Source: an uncultured Cryomorphaceae bacterium (lineage in GTDB: Bacteria > Bacteroidota > Bacteroidia > Flavobacteriales > Schleiferiaceae). From it: DNA of 64,000 nucleotides. The stretch is from NCBI GenBank assembly GCA_937120475.1, contig CAKZJV010000007.1, forward strand, positions 884,068-948,067, written 5' to 3'. The notes beneath the pieces were generated by a model. It ran no database searches. It was not told the origin of the DNA and saw only the letters and a program-made list of their open reading frames with translations. The number at the start of each line of letters is the position of its first letter. Within the stretch, counting starts at the first letter, position 1. The position numbers and the translations under genes are program-made. Below, piece by piece: positions 18,801 to 25,463 of this stretch.

Positions 18801-19025
18801 CTGCCCCTGATAGGCGACATCAATAGAGGTAACAAACCGGCCTGCTGGTATAGATACATTGAGCAAACCCGCACAAGCAGACTCATTACTGGTATCCTGA
18901 TTAAAGGCACCAGCAAACTCTGTGTCAATATTGCCAACGGTGTAAGTTGTTGATGTAGATACCGACTGGCTATAAAGAAGACTGGAGAAGAGACTACTTA
19001 TAAATAGGGATACAAGTGTTCTCAT
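12885..19025 (-). CDS. Giant secreted FN3/MAM/PKD protein with T9SS type A sorting domain
   Basis: A 2046-residue secreted protein. A signal peptide (about 1-19, ending LLYSQ) is followed by an N-terminal domain of about 150 residues, then five repeats of a fibronectin type III domain plus a MAM-like jelly roll. MAM starts lie near residues 266, 542, 821, 1098 and 1371, a period of about 277 residues; each begins like APWxENFD and contains a CW, GPSGDHTTGSG-like, FWYHMFG and IDDV motif. A sixth FN3 (near 1550) leads into four PKD domains (about 1638-1950, marker WxFGDG). The end (about 1960-2046) is a type A sorting domain with DIYPNPASD, FDMQGREL and PNGAYLLRV. Such proteins are moved through the outer membrane by the type IX system and bound to the surface; an adhesin or glycan-binding role is likely but unproven. 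Confidence 0.92.
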   Translation of the reverse strand: MRTLVSLFISSLFSSLLYSQSVSTSTTYTVGNIDTEFAGAFNQDTSNESACAGLLNVSIPAGRFVTSIDVAYQGQALGGGWLSEQFSYLECVTTGTKEDDVSNGPPINTTGTFNYNRTGLTIANGTVPTGGLDFKLHAFRTFSNNPSCGQQVNRINNNSWTVTVHHIPPPSCFNPSNVSVSNIQSNSVDVSWLTGGASSWQIEYGPQGFTPGTGTLVGTNSNPYTLTGLSPQTTYSLRVRDSCGVGDVSIWTPVAVSFTTACTSVTAPWSENFDSGTWLVGTGFGNRGTIDTCWQRNWSNGFTMKPGPPQFSSAFSGPSGDHTTGSGKYLYSEVFQFTALPLVAQIESPLIDLSSLTVPELTFWYHMFGFNVDQLDVEVSNNGGSSWTNVFNRTGQLQTAKTDPWREVIVNLSAYANQTIKLRFVVTQNTFGTNGDVAIDDVAIREAPTCPRPQNLSEIFVWTNRAQLGWTTGGASNWQIEYGPAGFTPGNGTLINVNSNPTSVTGLSPATTYDFYVRDSCGIGDVSQWTGPLRLKTRCAAFSTPYVQAFSGAAYSAGPTFNDTGSIGPCFDRDQLTNYVWKGGPPTFSPFNTGPSGDHTTGSGKYVFAQAIGFGGGSARETNLQSVVIDLTPLTNPQLTFWYHMFGADINELSVRITSGNGIWNLERQIVGQQQTAKADPWNEVIIDLSAYAGDSIIIEWRANASPTGTASHIALDDVNVDEAPSCPKPQNLTVVTTSNNSATLNWIPGGVATNWVIEYGPPGFTLGNGTQVVATTQPFTVTGLSANTAYEFYVQDSCGVGDVSVWTGPAGDTTDCIAVSAPWVEDFESSLWQLGTFTTPGNIDPCWNRQPGGNYIWTTGQNGTQSFNTGPSVDHTLGNSSGKFLYSEGFFGFNQSRVGVIETPLIDLSPLNVPEFTFWYHMFGQQIDSLVVEVSDGVSWTREFSLAGAQQTSSAAAWKEAILDFSSYANNTIKIRFTAYKASNFAQSIDIAIDDLDIHEKPLCPKPTNLAVSSVGANSITLDWTSGGATDWQIEYGPIGFTLGSGTLINVPTNPFTVTGLASSTAYEFYVRDSCGIANVSDWSTSAAATTACLPLSAPWNENFDASNFAPPVTFTDTGIVDNCWNRSPLDDYLWMVGEVLFPTPNTGPSADHTTGNGNYMVTETIGFAPLPSTALLETPLIDLSPLNVPELSFWYHMFGFNIGDLVVEIDNGSGYTAIDTISGEQQSASTDAWLESIQDLSAYADDTVRIRFKAIKFQNGVLSDIAIDDVDIHEQPSCPKPQDLNLVSAQANSLTISWTSGGATNWQIRYRQSGTSGPYTVIPATTNPFTISGLNASTSYEISVLDSCGVGDISEWSASENFVTTCGVIVAPWTENFDNSPWISGTGANNFGDQINSCWTRSATIPNWGTRTGGTTSGNTGPTADASGSGNYIYREASFGGNGVGVITTPDIAIPTTMTAPQLYFSYHMCGTNIDSLSIKVEDLSGTKVARISYIGPQQPTEASPWIPDSLDISNFIGDTVIVTFTGVNSGFIGDIAVDEVRIDENPLCNDPTGLSLTAISPDSIEVTWSSEKPTSNLIFYKFQDGPSVSVFLTGMTSPATIFGLDPNTTYGFGIFDSCGLPFLVSDTIIDTISTLPCPPLTTNATFTNNWLNVAFDASTSVNADSLLWLFGDNTFANGVSPSHTYATPGIYTVSLLSWTDCGLRDTLLFDVEVCDSLDASFSDTRNNLTVNLNSTSLNADSTYWSFGDGNSANTPTTIHTYAAQGTYTIWLYAYNNCGNVDSISTLVQVCDTLKVDFSYTRSGDTLFFDASASSGYNQLTWSFGDGTGASTVLSTHYYSDPGLYTITLTVSNACGDTLVTSQNVQLCLMPVPTWTYTLLGTTSNGMEIQFDGSASQNSSIYRWDFGDGSGIVGPVAPVHTYLIPSLNYRVTLTTENGCGDRRSYSYRLSEIGLDEVSVNERIDIYPNPASDRLIISWESEYSEPLELHLFDMQGRELLNRLVSREEQSQGSLEWKLDYLPNGAYLLRVQGEGMDIPHRLMIRN

Positions 19026-19163
19026 TTTTTACGTAAATGTTTTCAGCCATTGAAGTTACCACTTAATGCTTAATTATGAGTAGTGTTAACGTTAAAGTTA
19101 GTAAGAGGTTCAGTTCATTTAGCTTACGGTGAGCCAATGCACCAAACGATTTTACGGAATGTT

Positions 19164-19171
19164 TAGTTTTG
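19164..19171 (+). promoter_or_regulatory. Probable -7 box of the DUF4159 gene (leaderless)
   Basis: TAGTTTTG is a perfect TAnnTTTG match and stands 4 nt before the ATG at 19176, exactly the same spacing as the box before tsaD. The transcript would start at or close to the start codon. No convincing -33 TTG is seen. The 150-nt interval 19026-19175 must also hold the promoter of the divergent T9SS gene; TAACTTTA-like sequence about 80 nt upstream of that start is only a weak candidate. Confidence 0.45.
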
Positions 19172-19175
19172 CAAC

Positions 19176-19853
19176 ATGAGGTTTCTTCCAATTTTATGTT
19201 TAGCGGTTTTTGCCGGAGCTCTCAATCTCTCCCCTACCCTTTATTCAAAGCCCTATTCACTGCAGATAGCCGTTTTAAAATACAACGGTGGGGGGGACTG
19301 GTACGCCAACCCTACCTCTCTGACCAACCTGGCGGCATTTTTCAACCGAACTTTTAATGCTTCCATCGACCCGGACTATGAAATTGTGGAAGCGGGTTCA
19401 CCCGATATTTTCAGTTATCCATTCGTACACATGACCGGCCACGGAAACGTGGTCTTTTCCAATGATGAAGCTCGTAACCTGAGGTTATACCTGATGGCCG
19501 GTGGTTTTCTGCATATTGACGACAACTATGGTATGGATAAATTCATACGCCCTGAATTGAAGAAAGTATTTCCCGAGTATGAGCTGCAGCCCATTCCGGC
19601 CAGCCATCCGGTTTTTCATCAAAACTTCGATTTCAAGGCCGGCTTACCTAAAATCCATGAGCACGACCAGCAAACCCCGCAGGCCTACGGTATTTTTCAC
19701 GAGGGAAGAATGATATTGATGTACACCACCGAATCAGACCTGGGTGATGGCTGGGAAGATGCAGAAGTACACAACGACCCTCCGGAAGTTCGCCTCAAAG
19801 CCCTTCAAATGGGGTGTAATATTCTTCAATACGTCTTCACCACTCATGAATAA
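19176..19853 (+). CDS. DUF4159 domain exported protein
   Basis: Protein of 225 residues with an N-terminal signal peptide (about 1-20) and then a single DUF4159 domain, which has a glutamine amidotransferase-like fold. Visible landmarks are AVLKYNGGGDWYANPTSL near 32-49, the HMTGHGNVVFS turn, and LMAGGFLHIDDNYG near 107-120, where a Cys of true amidotransferases is absent. Its role is unknown; in Bacteroidota it often travels with membrane or MoxR/DUF58 genes. Here it overlaps the following permease by 8 nt, so the two are probably co-expressed. Possible leaderless mRNA, see the box at 19164-19171. Confidence 0.85.
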   Translation: MRFLPILCLAVFAGALNLSPTLYSKPYSLQIAVLKYNGGGDWYANPTSLTNLAAFFNRTFNASIDPDYEIVEAGSPDIFSYPFVHMTGHGNVVFSNDEARNLRLYLMAGGFLHIDDNYGMDKFIRPELKKVFPEYELQPIPASHPVFHQNFDFKAGLPKIHEHDQQTPQAYGIFHEGRMILMYTTESDLGDGWEDAEVHNDPPEVRLKALQMGCNILQYVFTTHE

Positions 19854-20964
19854 GGGCGTTCGGCAGACACTGCAAATCCTTTTGGCGGTAGCCCTGATTG
19901 TAGCCCTGCTTTTTGGGCTCTGGCTTATACGCGCGGTTATTGTTTACATTTTGGTTTCTGCTGTTATAGCTTTAATCGGCAAACCAGTGGTGGACCGGCT
20001 CACAGATAAAAAATGGAAGTGGGTACGGATGAAACGTACGGTAGCTGCAGCACTTACCCTTTTTTTAATGATCGCCATTTTTACGGGTATCATGAGTGCC
20101 TTTTTACCGCCATTGGTCACGGAAATTGCCGTACTCTCTGAAATTGATGTGAAGCAGTTATTTGCGGAGGTAAAAAACAATGTTTCCTACTTTGAAGATT
20201 TGCTGAAACGCCAGAATATACAGGTTGAAGATTCAGAAAACGTATTTGCCGAAGCCCTTCATGACATCTTCAATTTCGACAATATAAGCAGCACTTTTCA
20301 GGGATTTATCGGAGGTCTTGGCAATCTGGTTTTTGCCCTTTTCAGTATCGTTTTTATCACCTTCTTTTTTATGAAGGAAGAATACCTGTTTCGCAACATT
20401 GTGCTGTCCCTGGTGCCTGACTCTTATGAAACCCGCATTGTAAGGGTTACACCCAAGCTCAAAAGGGTATTGGCCCGTTACTTCGGAGGCTTAATATTAC
20501 AGATCGCCATCGTTACTACCTTAATATCTATTGGCCTGTACTTTATCGGGTTTAACAATTACATTGCCATAGCTTTTTTTGCGGGGCTCATGAATATTAT
20601 ACCCTACGTAGGTCCTTTAATAGGTATGGCCTTCGGACTGGTAATAGGACTCACCTCCTACCTCACCTCCGCTACCATGGGTGTGGATCCGTTGACCTTA
20701 TCGCTTTTGATCATAGGCGTTTTTGGAACGGTACAAATGATCGACAACTTCGTTTTACAACCCATTATTTTTTCCAATAGTATCAATGCACATCCTCTGG
20801 AAATATTCCTGGTCATCTCTATCGCTGCAGTGCTTACGGGTATCACCGGCATGATAGTCGCAGTGCCTGCCTATAGCGTTATCCGCCTGCTGGCACGCGA
20901 GTTTTTCCCTGATGTAAAATTCATCCGCAGGCTCACCCAAAACCTTCAATCCATTGACTCCTGA
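19846..20964 (+). CDS. AI-2E transporter family (PerM-like) permease
   Basis: Polytopic inner membrane protein of 372 residues in the UPF0118/AI-2E exporter family. I take ATG 19846 (MNKGVRQTLQILLAVALIVAL) as start; the frame is open further upstream inside DUF4159 but that stretch is charged and unlike the family. Paired N-terminal membrane helices (about 8-50 and 65-95) precede a soluble helical segment (100-170), then five more helices. Family signatures include IIPYVGPLIG near 250 and QMIDNFVLQPIIFS near 298. Members export AI-2, glycine or other small molecules, or work as Na+/H+ antiporters, so the substrate is open. Overlaps both neighbours (8 and 11 nt). Confidence 0.9.
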   Translation: MNKGVRQTLQILLAVALIVALLFGLWLIRAVIVYILVSAVIALIGKPVVDRLTDKKWKWVRMKRTVAAALTLFLMIAIFTGIMSAFLPPLVTEIAVLSEIDVKQLFAEVKNNVSYFEDLLKRQNIQVEDSENVFAEALHDIFNFDNISSTFQGFIGGLGNLVFALFSIVFITFFFMKEEYLFRNIVLSLVPDSYETRIVRVTPKLKRVLARYFGGLILQIAIVTTLISIGLYFIGFNNYIAIAFFAGLMNIIPYVGPLIGMAFGLVIGLTSYLTSATMGVDPLTLSLLIIGVFGTVQMIDNFVLQPIIFSNSINAHPLEIFLVISIAAVLTGITGMIVAVPAYSVIRLLAREFFPDVKFIRRLTQNLQSIDS

Positions 20965-22147
20965 AGAGTTGATTGAACTTATCGAAAGTCCCGAAGCGGT
21001 AGAGTTTTTGCAACAACATGCCTCGGACGATCCTATGCGACTTTTGCTGAAGTACGCTTCTTCGCCCTGGAAAAAGGAGTTGGCTTCGCAAATGGCCCAT
21101 CGTCAAAAACTGTCACGGAAACTTCCCGGGTGGACCCACAATAAACGGGTGCTGTTTCCGTCCGGGATAAGTCCTGAGCAGGCCAGTTCCGAACATACGG
21201 CCCGCCTTAAAGCCAGCTTGATACAGGGTGAGCATTTACTGGATATTACGGGGGGGTTAGGTGTAGATAGTTTTTACCTCTCTCAACGCTTTACCAAAAC
21301 TACCTACGTAGAAAGAAACAGGGAGCTAGCTCTTTTAGCTGCTCATAACTTCAAGGTTCTTCAACAAGCGGGTATAACGGTAAATGTGGGTAACGGACTA
21401 GAACACCTGGCCACCAGTAGCGCAGACGTGGTTTATGCCGATCCGGCCCGCAGGGGAAAACAAGATCAAAAGCTTAGTGCACTGGATGATTACGAACCCA
21501 ATCTTCTACCCCATATCAATCTGCTGGTTAAAAACGGCCGGCAATCCTTTATCAAAACCAGTCCTATGCTGGACATTCGCGAAGGAGTTAAACAATTTCG
21601 CTATGTTCAGGAGGTTTGGGTGATCAGTTACCGAAACGAGTGTAAAGAGCTGGTATTTAAACTACAGCAAGGCTCTGAAAATGGTTTGTTGAAGATGTTT
21701 AATATACAGGCATCCGGGCAAATGGACACTTTTGAAACCAGGCTGGATCATACGCCCAACACAAGTTATGCTGATGAAGTTAGGGCATACCTATTTGAGC
21801 CCAACGCCAGCATTTTAAAAGCCCATGCCACCGATCACCTGGCCGAGAAGTTGGCCTTGCTGAAACTCCACCCCAACAGTCAGCTATTAAGTGGTGATAG
21901 TACCATAGCTGATTTTCCGGGTAAGGTTTTTCTGGTTCAGGCTGTTTTAAAACCGTATGACAAATCCCTTCAAAAGGGACGTTTCAATATTATCTCCCGC
22001 AACTATCCTGACAAAGCCGAAAAGATTCAACAAAAGCTAAAAATTCAGCCTTCCCGCGATGCTTTTATAATTGCCACCCAAAACCTGAAAGGCAAGTATG
22101 TGTTTATAAAAGCAGTTTGGCAAAATAACCCTGAATCAAACAAATAG
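20954..22147 (+). CDS. Class I SAM-dependent methyltransferase with THUMP-like domain
   Basis: Cytoplasmic methyltransferase of 397 residues. TTG 20954 is the first start and overlaps the preceding permease by 11 nt. A helical N-terminal region (1-85) leads to the Rossmann methyltransferase core: SAM loop DITGGLGVDSFYLSQ near 97-111, acidic YVERN near 118, and the catalytic-like VVYADPARRG near 158-167, a DPPY-type motif with Arg. A C-terminal THUMP-like domain (about 300-390) ends in QNLKGKYVFIKAVW. The DPARR motif and THUMP-like tail are typical of a Bacteroidota family of predicted RNA methyltransferases; the modified nucleotide is unknown. Confidence 0.85.
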   Translation: MTPEELIELIESPEAVEFLQQHASDDPMRLLLKYASSPWKKELASQMAHRQKLSRKLPGWTHNKRVLFPSGISPEQASSEHTARLKASLIQGEHLLDITGGLGVDSFYLSQRFTKTTYVERNRELALLAAHNFKVLQQAGITVNVGNGLEHLATSSADVVYADPARRGKQDQKLSALDDYEPNLLPHINLLVKNGRQSFIKTSPMLDIREGVKQFRYVQEVWVISYRNECKELVFKLQQGSENGLLKMFNIQASGQMDTFETRLDHTPNTSYADEVRAYLFEPNASILKAHATDHLAEKLALLKLHPNSQLLSGDSTIADFPGKVFLVQAVLKPYDKSLQKGRFNIISRNYPDKAEKIQQKLKIQPSRDAFIIATQNLKGKYVFIKAVWQNNPESNK

Positions 22148-22188
22148 CCTTTAAATAATTCTGCGCTTTTTACTTCGCAGGCCTAAAG

Positions 22189-22196
22189 GATATTTG
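22189..22196 (+). promoter_or_regulatory. Candidate -7 box upstream of the T9SS type B gene
   Basis: GATATTTG matches TAnnTTTG at seven of eight positions and stands 24 nt before the ATG at 22221. The match is imperfect and I see no clear -33 element, so this is only a plausible site. Confidence 0.25.
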
Positions 22197-22220
22197 GTAT
22201 TTTTAGGGGTTAGAACAGAA

Positions 22221-25200
22221 ATGAGGAACACTTTAGGCATCATCTTTATCCTTTGTGGGATCAGTACTTCCCTTTGGGGGCAAGATAATCCTGCTCAGTT
22301 CATTCGTAATGATGGTCAATGGGATGGGGATTTCAATCACCGTTTACTCCTCAACTTCGGAGCTGTTTTTTTTGAAGAGAATAGCTTTACCATCTCTCTC
22401 GATAACTCTTCTGAACTGCACCATGGCCACCATGATGAGGTTAAAAACAAGCATGAAAAGGAAGAGGACATACTCAGAGGTCATGTTCTGAAAGTGCATT
22501 TTTTGTACGCTAACCCTTTTCCGGAAATTATTGAAAACTCTCCCTTTCCATTCTATCACAACTACCTTATTGGCAATGACCCCTCCAAATGGAGATCGGG
22601 GGTTCCGGTTTATAAAGAACTGTATTACAAAAATTTATACCCAGGCATTGACGTTAATTTTAAGGGTAAAGGCGAAAATCTTAAATACGATTTTCTCGTT
22701 GCTCCGGGAGGTGACCCCCGCCTGATACAAATGGAGTACCGCGGTGCCGACCGTATATGGATAGCGAATAACCGCCTGTATCTGCAAACCAGCCTGGGCA
22801 CTATTGAAGAGTTTATTCCAGAAGCCTACCAGGAAATTGACGGCTATAAAAAGCCGGTAAAATGCTTTTACGAGCTAAAGGGCAACCTGGTGAAGTTTAA
22901 GTTGGAGGATTACGATAAAACCCAACCGCTGGTAATAGACCCTGAACTGGTTTTTTCCTCCTTTTCAGGAAGTCCAATTGACAATTGGGGCTTTACCGCT
23001 ACTTATGACCAAAATGGTAATATGTACGGTGGTGGCGTGGCCTTTGGAGGCGGTTCGCTTCAATACCCCACCTCTACAGGTGCCTATCAACAAACCTATG
23101 GCGGAGGGTCTGTGGATATGGCAATCAGTAAATTTTCAGCTATTGGCGACACTTTGTTGTACTCCACGTACTTGGGCGGTATTGAAAACGACATTCCCCA
23201 CAGCTTGGTAGTTGACGATAATAACCAGTTGTATATTTTGGGGAATACGGGTTCCCTGGATTTTCCGGTAAGTCCCCAGGCATGGCAAACTAACTATGGA
23301 GCCGGGCCTAAAGTGAACTTGAGGGCATTTGGCTTTAACAATGGCTCTGATATTTGTATTTCCAAGTTAAGTGCTGATGGAATGCAATTGTTGGCCTCTA
23401 CCTACCTGGGTGGTACGGATATAGACGGTATTAACCTGGACATTGAAGAGAATTACGGAGACAACTCCCGCGGAGAGATTATTTATGACAATTCCAGGGT
23501 TTATGTAGTTTCTCAAACCCACTCCGGTAACGTGCCCCTGGTAAACGCCTACCGGGATACCCTGCAAGGACAGCAGGATGTGTTAATTGCCTGCTTCAGC
23601 CCTACCCTGGATAATATGATTTGGGGTACCTACTACGGAGGCGATGCTGCCGATGCAGGTTACTCCCTCAAACTGAGTAGCACCCGTCAACTGGTGGTTG
23701 GAGGAAGTACTTTCAGCGATAACATCCCCATTGGGAATAGCTCTCCCGGCCCGCAGAGACAAGGATCATTGGCTGACGGCTTTATCAGTGTTTTTAATGG
23801 TGATAACGGTGGTTTCAGAAGAGCCACCTACGTAGGCTCTTTTACTACGGACCAGGTATTTTTACTGGACCTCGATCGCGATGATAACATTTACGCTTTT
23901 GGGCAAACCGGAGGAAACATAAGCATTTCACCGGGGGTGTACGGCCGCAGCAATTCCCAACAGTTTATTAAGAAATTTAATCCAGCCTTAACCCAGGAAC
24001 TTTGGAGTACCACCATTGGTAGTGGATCTGCCAAAAGTGACCTCGTACCCACCGCTTTTATGGTGGACGACTGCTACAACATTTTTCTGAGTGGATGGAA
24101 CGGCCATTCCAACGACCCCTCTGGCTCCGGTAACCCGAGGGGAAACACCAATGGATTACCCGTAACCCAGGATGCCCTTCAGGCCACTACCGATGGTAGT
24201 GACTTTTATTTTATGGTACTATCCAGAGATGCCGAGAGTTTGAAATATGCCACCTATTTTGGTGGTACTTCTCATGAACACGTGGACGGTGGTACCAGCC
24301 GCTTTGATCCTTCCGGTACTATTTATCAGGCCGTTTGCGCAGGGTGCGGAAACCGAAGCTTTCCCACTACTCCCGGGGTGGTTTCCGAAACCAATGGCAG
24401 TGTACGCTGCAACCTGGGAGTTATAAAGCTGGACTTTGAAACCAGTGTGGAGGCGCTCCCGGAAATCGACTTTACTTTAGATACCGATACCGTTTGCGAC
24501 ACTTTATTTATTCAGTTGAGCAATTCGAGCCGCAATGCCCAAATTTACCAATGGGATTTTGGCAACGGCCGCACCTCTTCCGAAGCTGAACCCATCGCTT
24601 TTTTTGAGAATTTTGGCACTTATGAAATCCGCTTGATAGCTATTGATACCAATTGCTCCATATCTGATACCAGCTCTATAATAGTGGAACACGATACCGG
24701 TACCTCCATTACCGCTGCATTTAATATGGAGTACATTGGTTGTGATAACGATTTCCAAGCCAAATTCACCAATATTTCGGATGGTGCTGATTCCTACCAG
24801 TGGAATTTTGGAGATGGAGCTAGCTCTTCGCTGAAAAACCCTACCCACAACTTCCCGGAAAGCGGGGCCTACCCGATAACCCTTACCGCTTTCAATGCCA
24901 AATGCAACTCGTTCAGAACTTTTACGGATACCGTCTATTTTAGTGATACCACCGTTACACCCTCGGCCGAAATAGAAACTTCATCCTGTGGTGATGGCTC
25001 GGTGGATATTAAGCTAAATGAAAACCGGCAACGCTATACCTATCTGTGGAACTTCGGCAACGGTATTACCAGTCAAAATCGCCAGCCTTATTATCGCTAT
25101 GAGCAACCGGGCTTGTACCGGATAAACCTTACCATTGAAGATACGCTATGCGGAAAGACCTACGATTTTTCCTACCCGATTTTTATCGAGAAGATTATTT

Positions 25201-25463
25201 CTGAGGTTTTCATACCCAATGCCTTTTCACCTAACGGTGATGGTATTAATGAAACCCTGGAGATTTTCGGTAACCGTTGTGATGGGAAAAGCGAAATCCA
25301 CATTTTTAACCGTTGGGGCGAAAAGGTTTTTTATTCCGACCGGCCTTTTGAGCAGTTTTGGGATGCGCTGGATGACGATGATCCTGCCCCCGTGGGTATT
25401 TACACCTACCACCTCATTAATGGCGAAGACGAATACCGGGGTTCGATTACACTATTCCGCTAA
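22221..25463 (+). CDS. Secreted beta-propeller/PKD protein with gliding-type (T9SS type B) C-terminal domain
   Basis: Surface or secreted protein of 1080 residues. ATG 22221 gives a clean signal peptide (MRNTLGIIFILCGISTSLWG); an earlier in-frame start at 22194 would spoil it. Residues about 22-237 form the DUF7948-type domain found before SBBP repeats, ending in PLVIDPELVFSS. Residues 240-740 hold degenerate SBBP beta-propeller blades recognisable by STYLGG, STYLGGTDIDG, GTYYGGDAADAG and ATYFGGTSHEH. Three PKD domains follow (near 749, 832 and 914; QWDFGNG, QWNFGDG, LWNFGNG). The end (about 996-1080) is the gliding-motility-associated domain with PNAFSPNGDGINE, IFNRWGEKVF and PVGIYTYHL. Type B proteins such as SprB use T9SS with PorP/SprF helpers; no such helper gene is adjacent. 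Confidence 0.93.
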   Translation: MRNTLGIIFILCGISTSLWGQDNPAQFIRNDGQWDGDFNHRLLLNFGAVFFEENSFTISLDNSSELHHGHHDEVKNKHEKEEDILRGHVLKVHFLYANPFPEIIENSPFPFYHNYLIGNDPSKWRSGVPVYKELYYKNLYPGIDVNFKGKGENLKYDFLVAPGGDPRLIQMEYRGADRIWIANNRLYLQTSLGTIEEFIPEAYQEIDGYKKPVKCFYELKGNLVKFKLEDYDKTQPLVIDPELVFSSFSGSPIDNWGFTATYDQNGNMYGGGVAFGGGSLQYPTSTGAYQQTYGGGSVDMAISKFSAIGDTLLYSTYLGGIENDIPHSLVVDDNNQLYILGNTGSLDFPVSPQAWQTNYGAGPKVNLRAFGFNNGSDICISKLSADGMQLLASTYLGGTDIDGINLDIEENYGDNSRGEIIYDNSRVYVVSQTHSGNVPLVNAYRDTLQGQQDVLIACFSPTLDNMIWGTYYGGDAADAGYSLKLSSTRQLVVGGSTFSDNIPIGNSSPGPQRQGSLADGFISVFNGDNGGFRRATYVGSFTTDQVFLLDLDRDDNIYAFGQTGGNISISPGVYGRSNSQQFIKKFNPALTQELWSTTIGSGSAKSDLVPTAFMVDDCYNIFLSGWNGHSNDPSGSGNPRGNTNGLPVTQDALQATTDGSDFYFMVLSRDAESLKYATYFGGTSHEHVDGGTSRFDPSGTIYQAVCAGCGNRSFPTTPGVVSETNGSVRCNLGVIKLDFETSVEALPEIDFTLDTDTVCDTLFIQLSNSSRNAQIYQWDFGNGRTSSEAEPIAFFENFGTYEIRLIAIDTNCSISDTSSIIVEHDTGTSITAAFNMEYIGCDNDFQAKFTNISDGADSYQWNFGDGASSSLKNPTHNFPESGAYPITLTAFNAKCNSFRTFTDTVYFSDTTVTPSAEIETSSCGDGSVDIKLNENRQRYTYLWNFGNGITSQNRQPYYRYEQPGLYRINLTIEDTLCGKTYDFSYPIFIEKIISEVFIPNAFSPNGDGINETLEIFGNRCDGKSEIHIFNRWGEKVFYSDRPFEQFWDALDDDDPAPVGIYTYHLINGEDEYRGSITLFR

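Noticed and set aside
12885-19025. Recent tandem DNA duplication in the giant T9SS gene
   Set aside because: The FN3+MAM units repeat at protein level, but the DNA of the units differs throughout, so there is no long direct nucleotide repeat.
19744-19845. 34-residue N-terminal extension of the AI-2E family permease
   Set aside because: The stretch overlaps the DUF4159 coding region, is basic and polar, and precedes a natural family start at ATG 19846.
20954-22147. Possible DNA methyltransferase of a restriction or defence system
   Set aside because: The DPARR motif and C-terminal THUMP-like domain point to RNA modification, and no restriction partner lies nearby.
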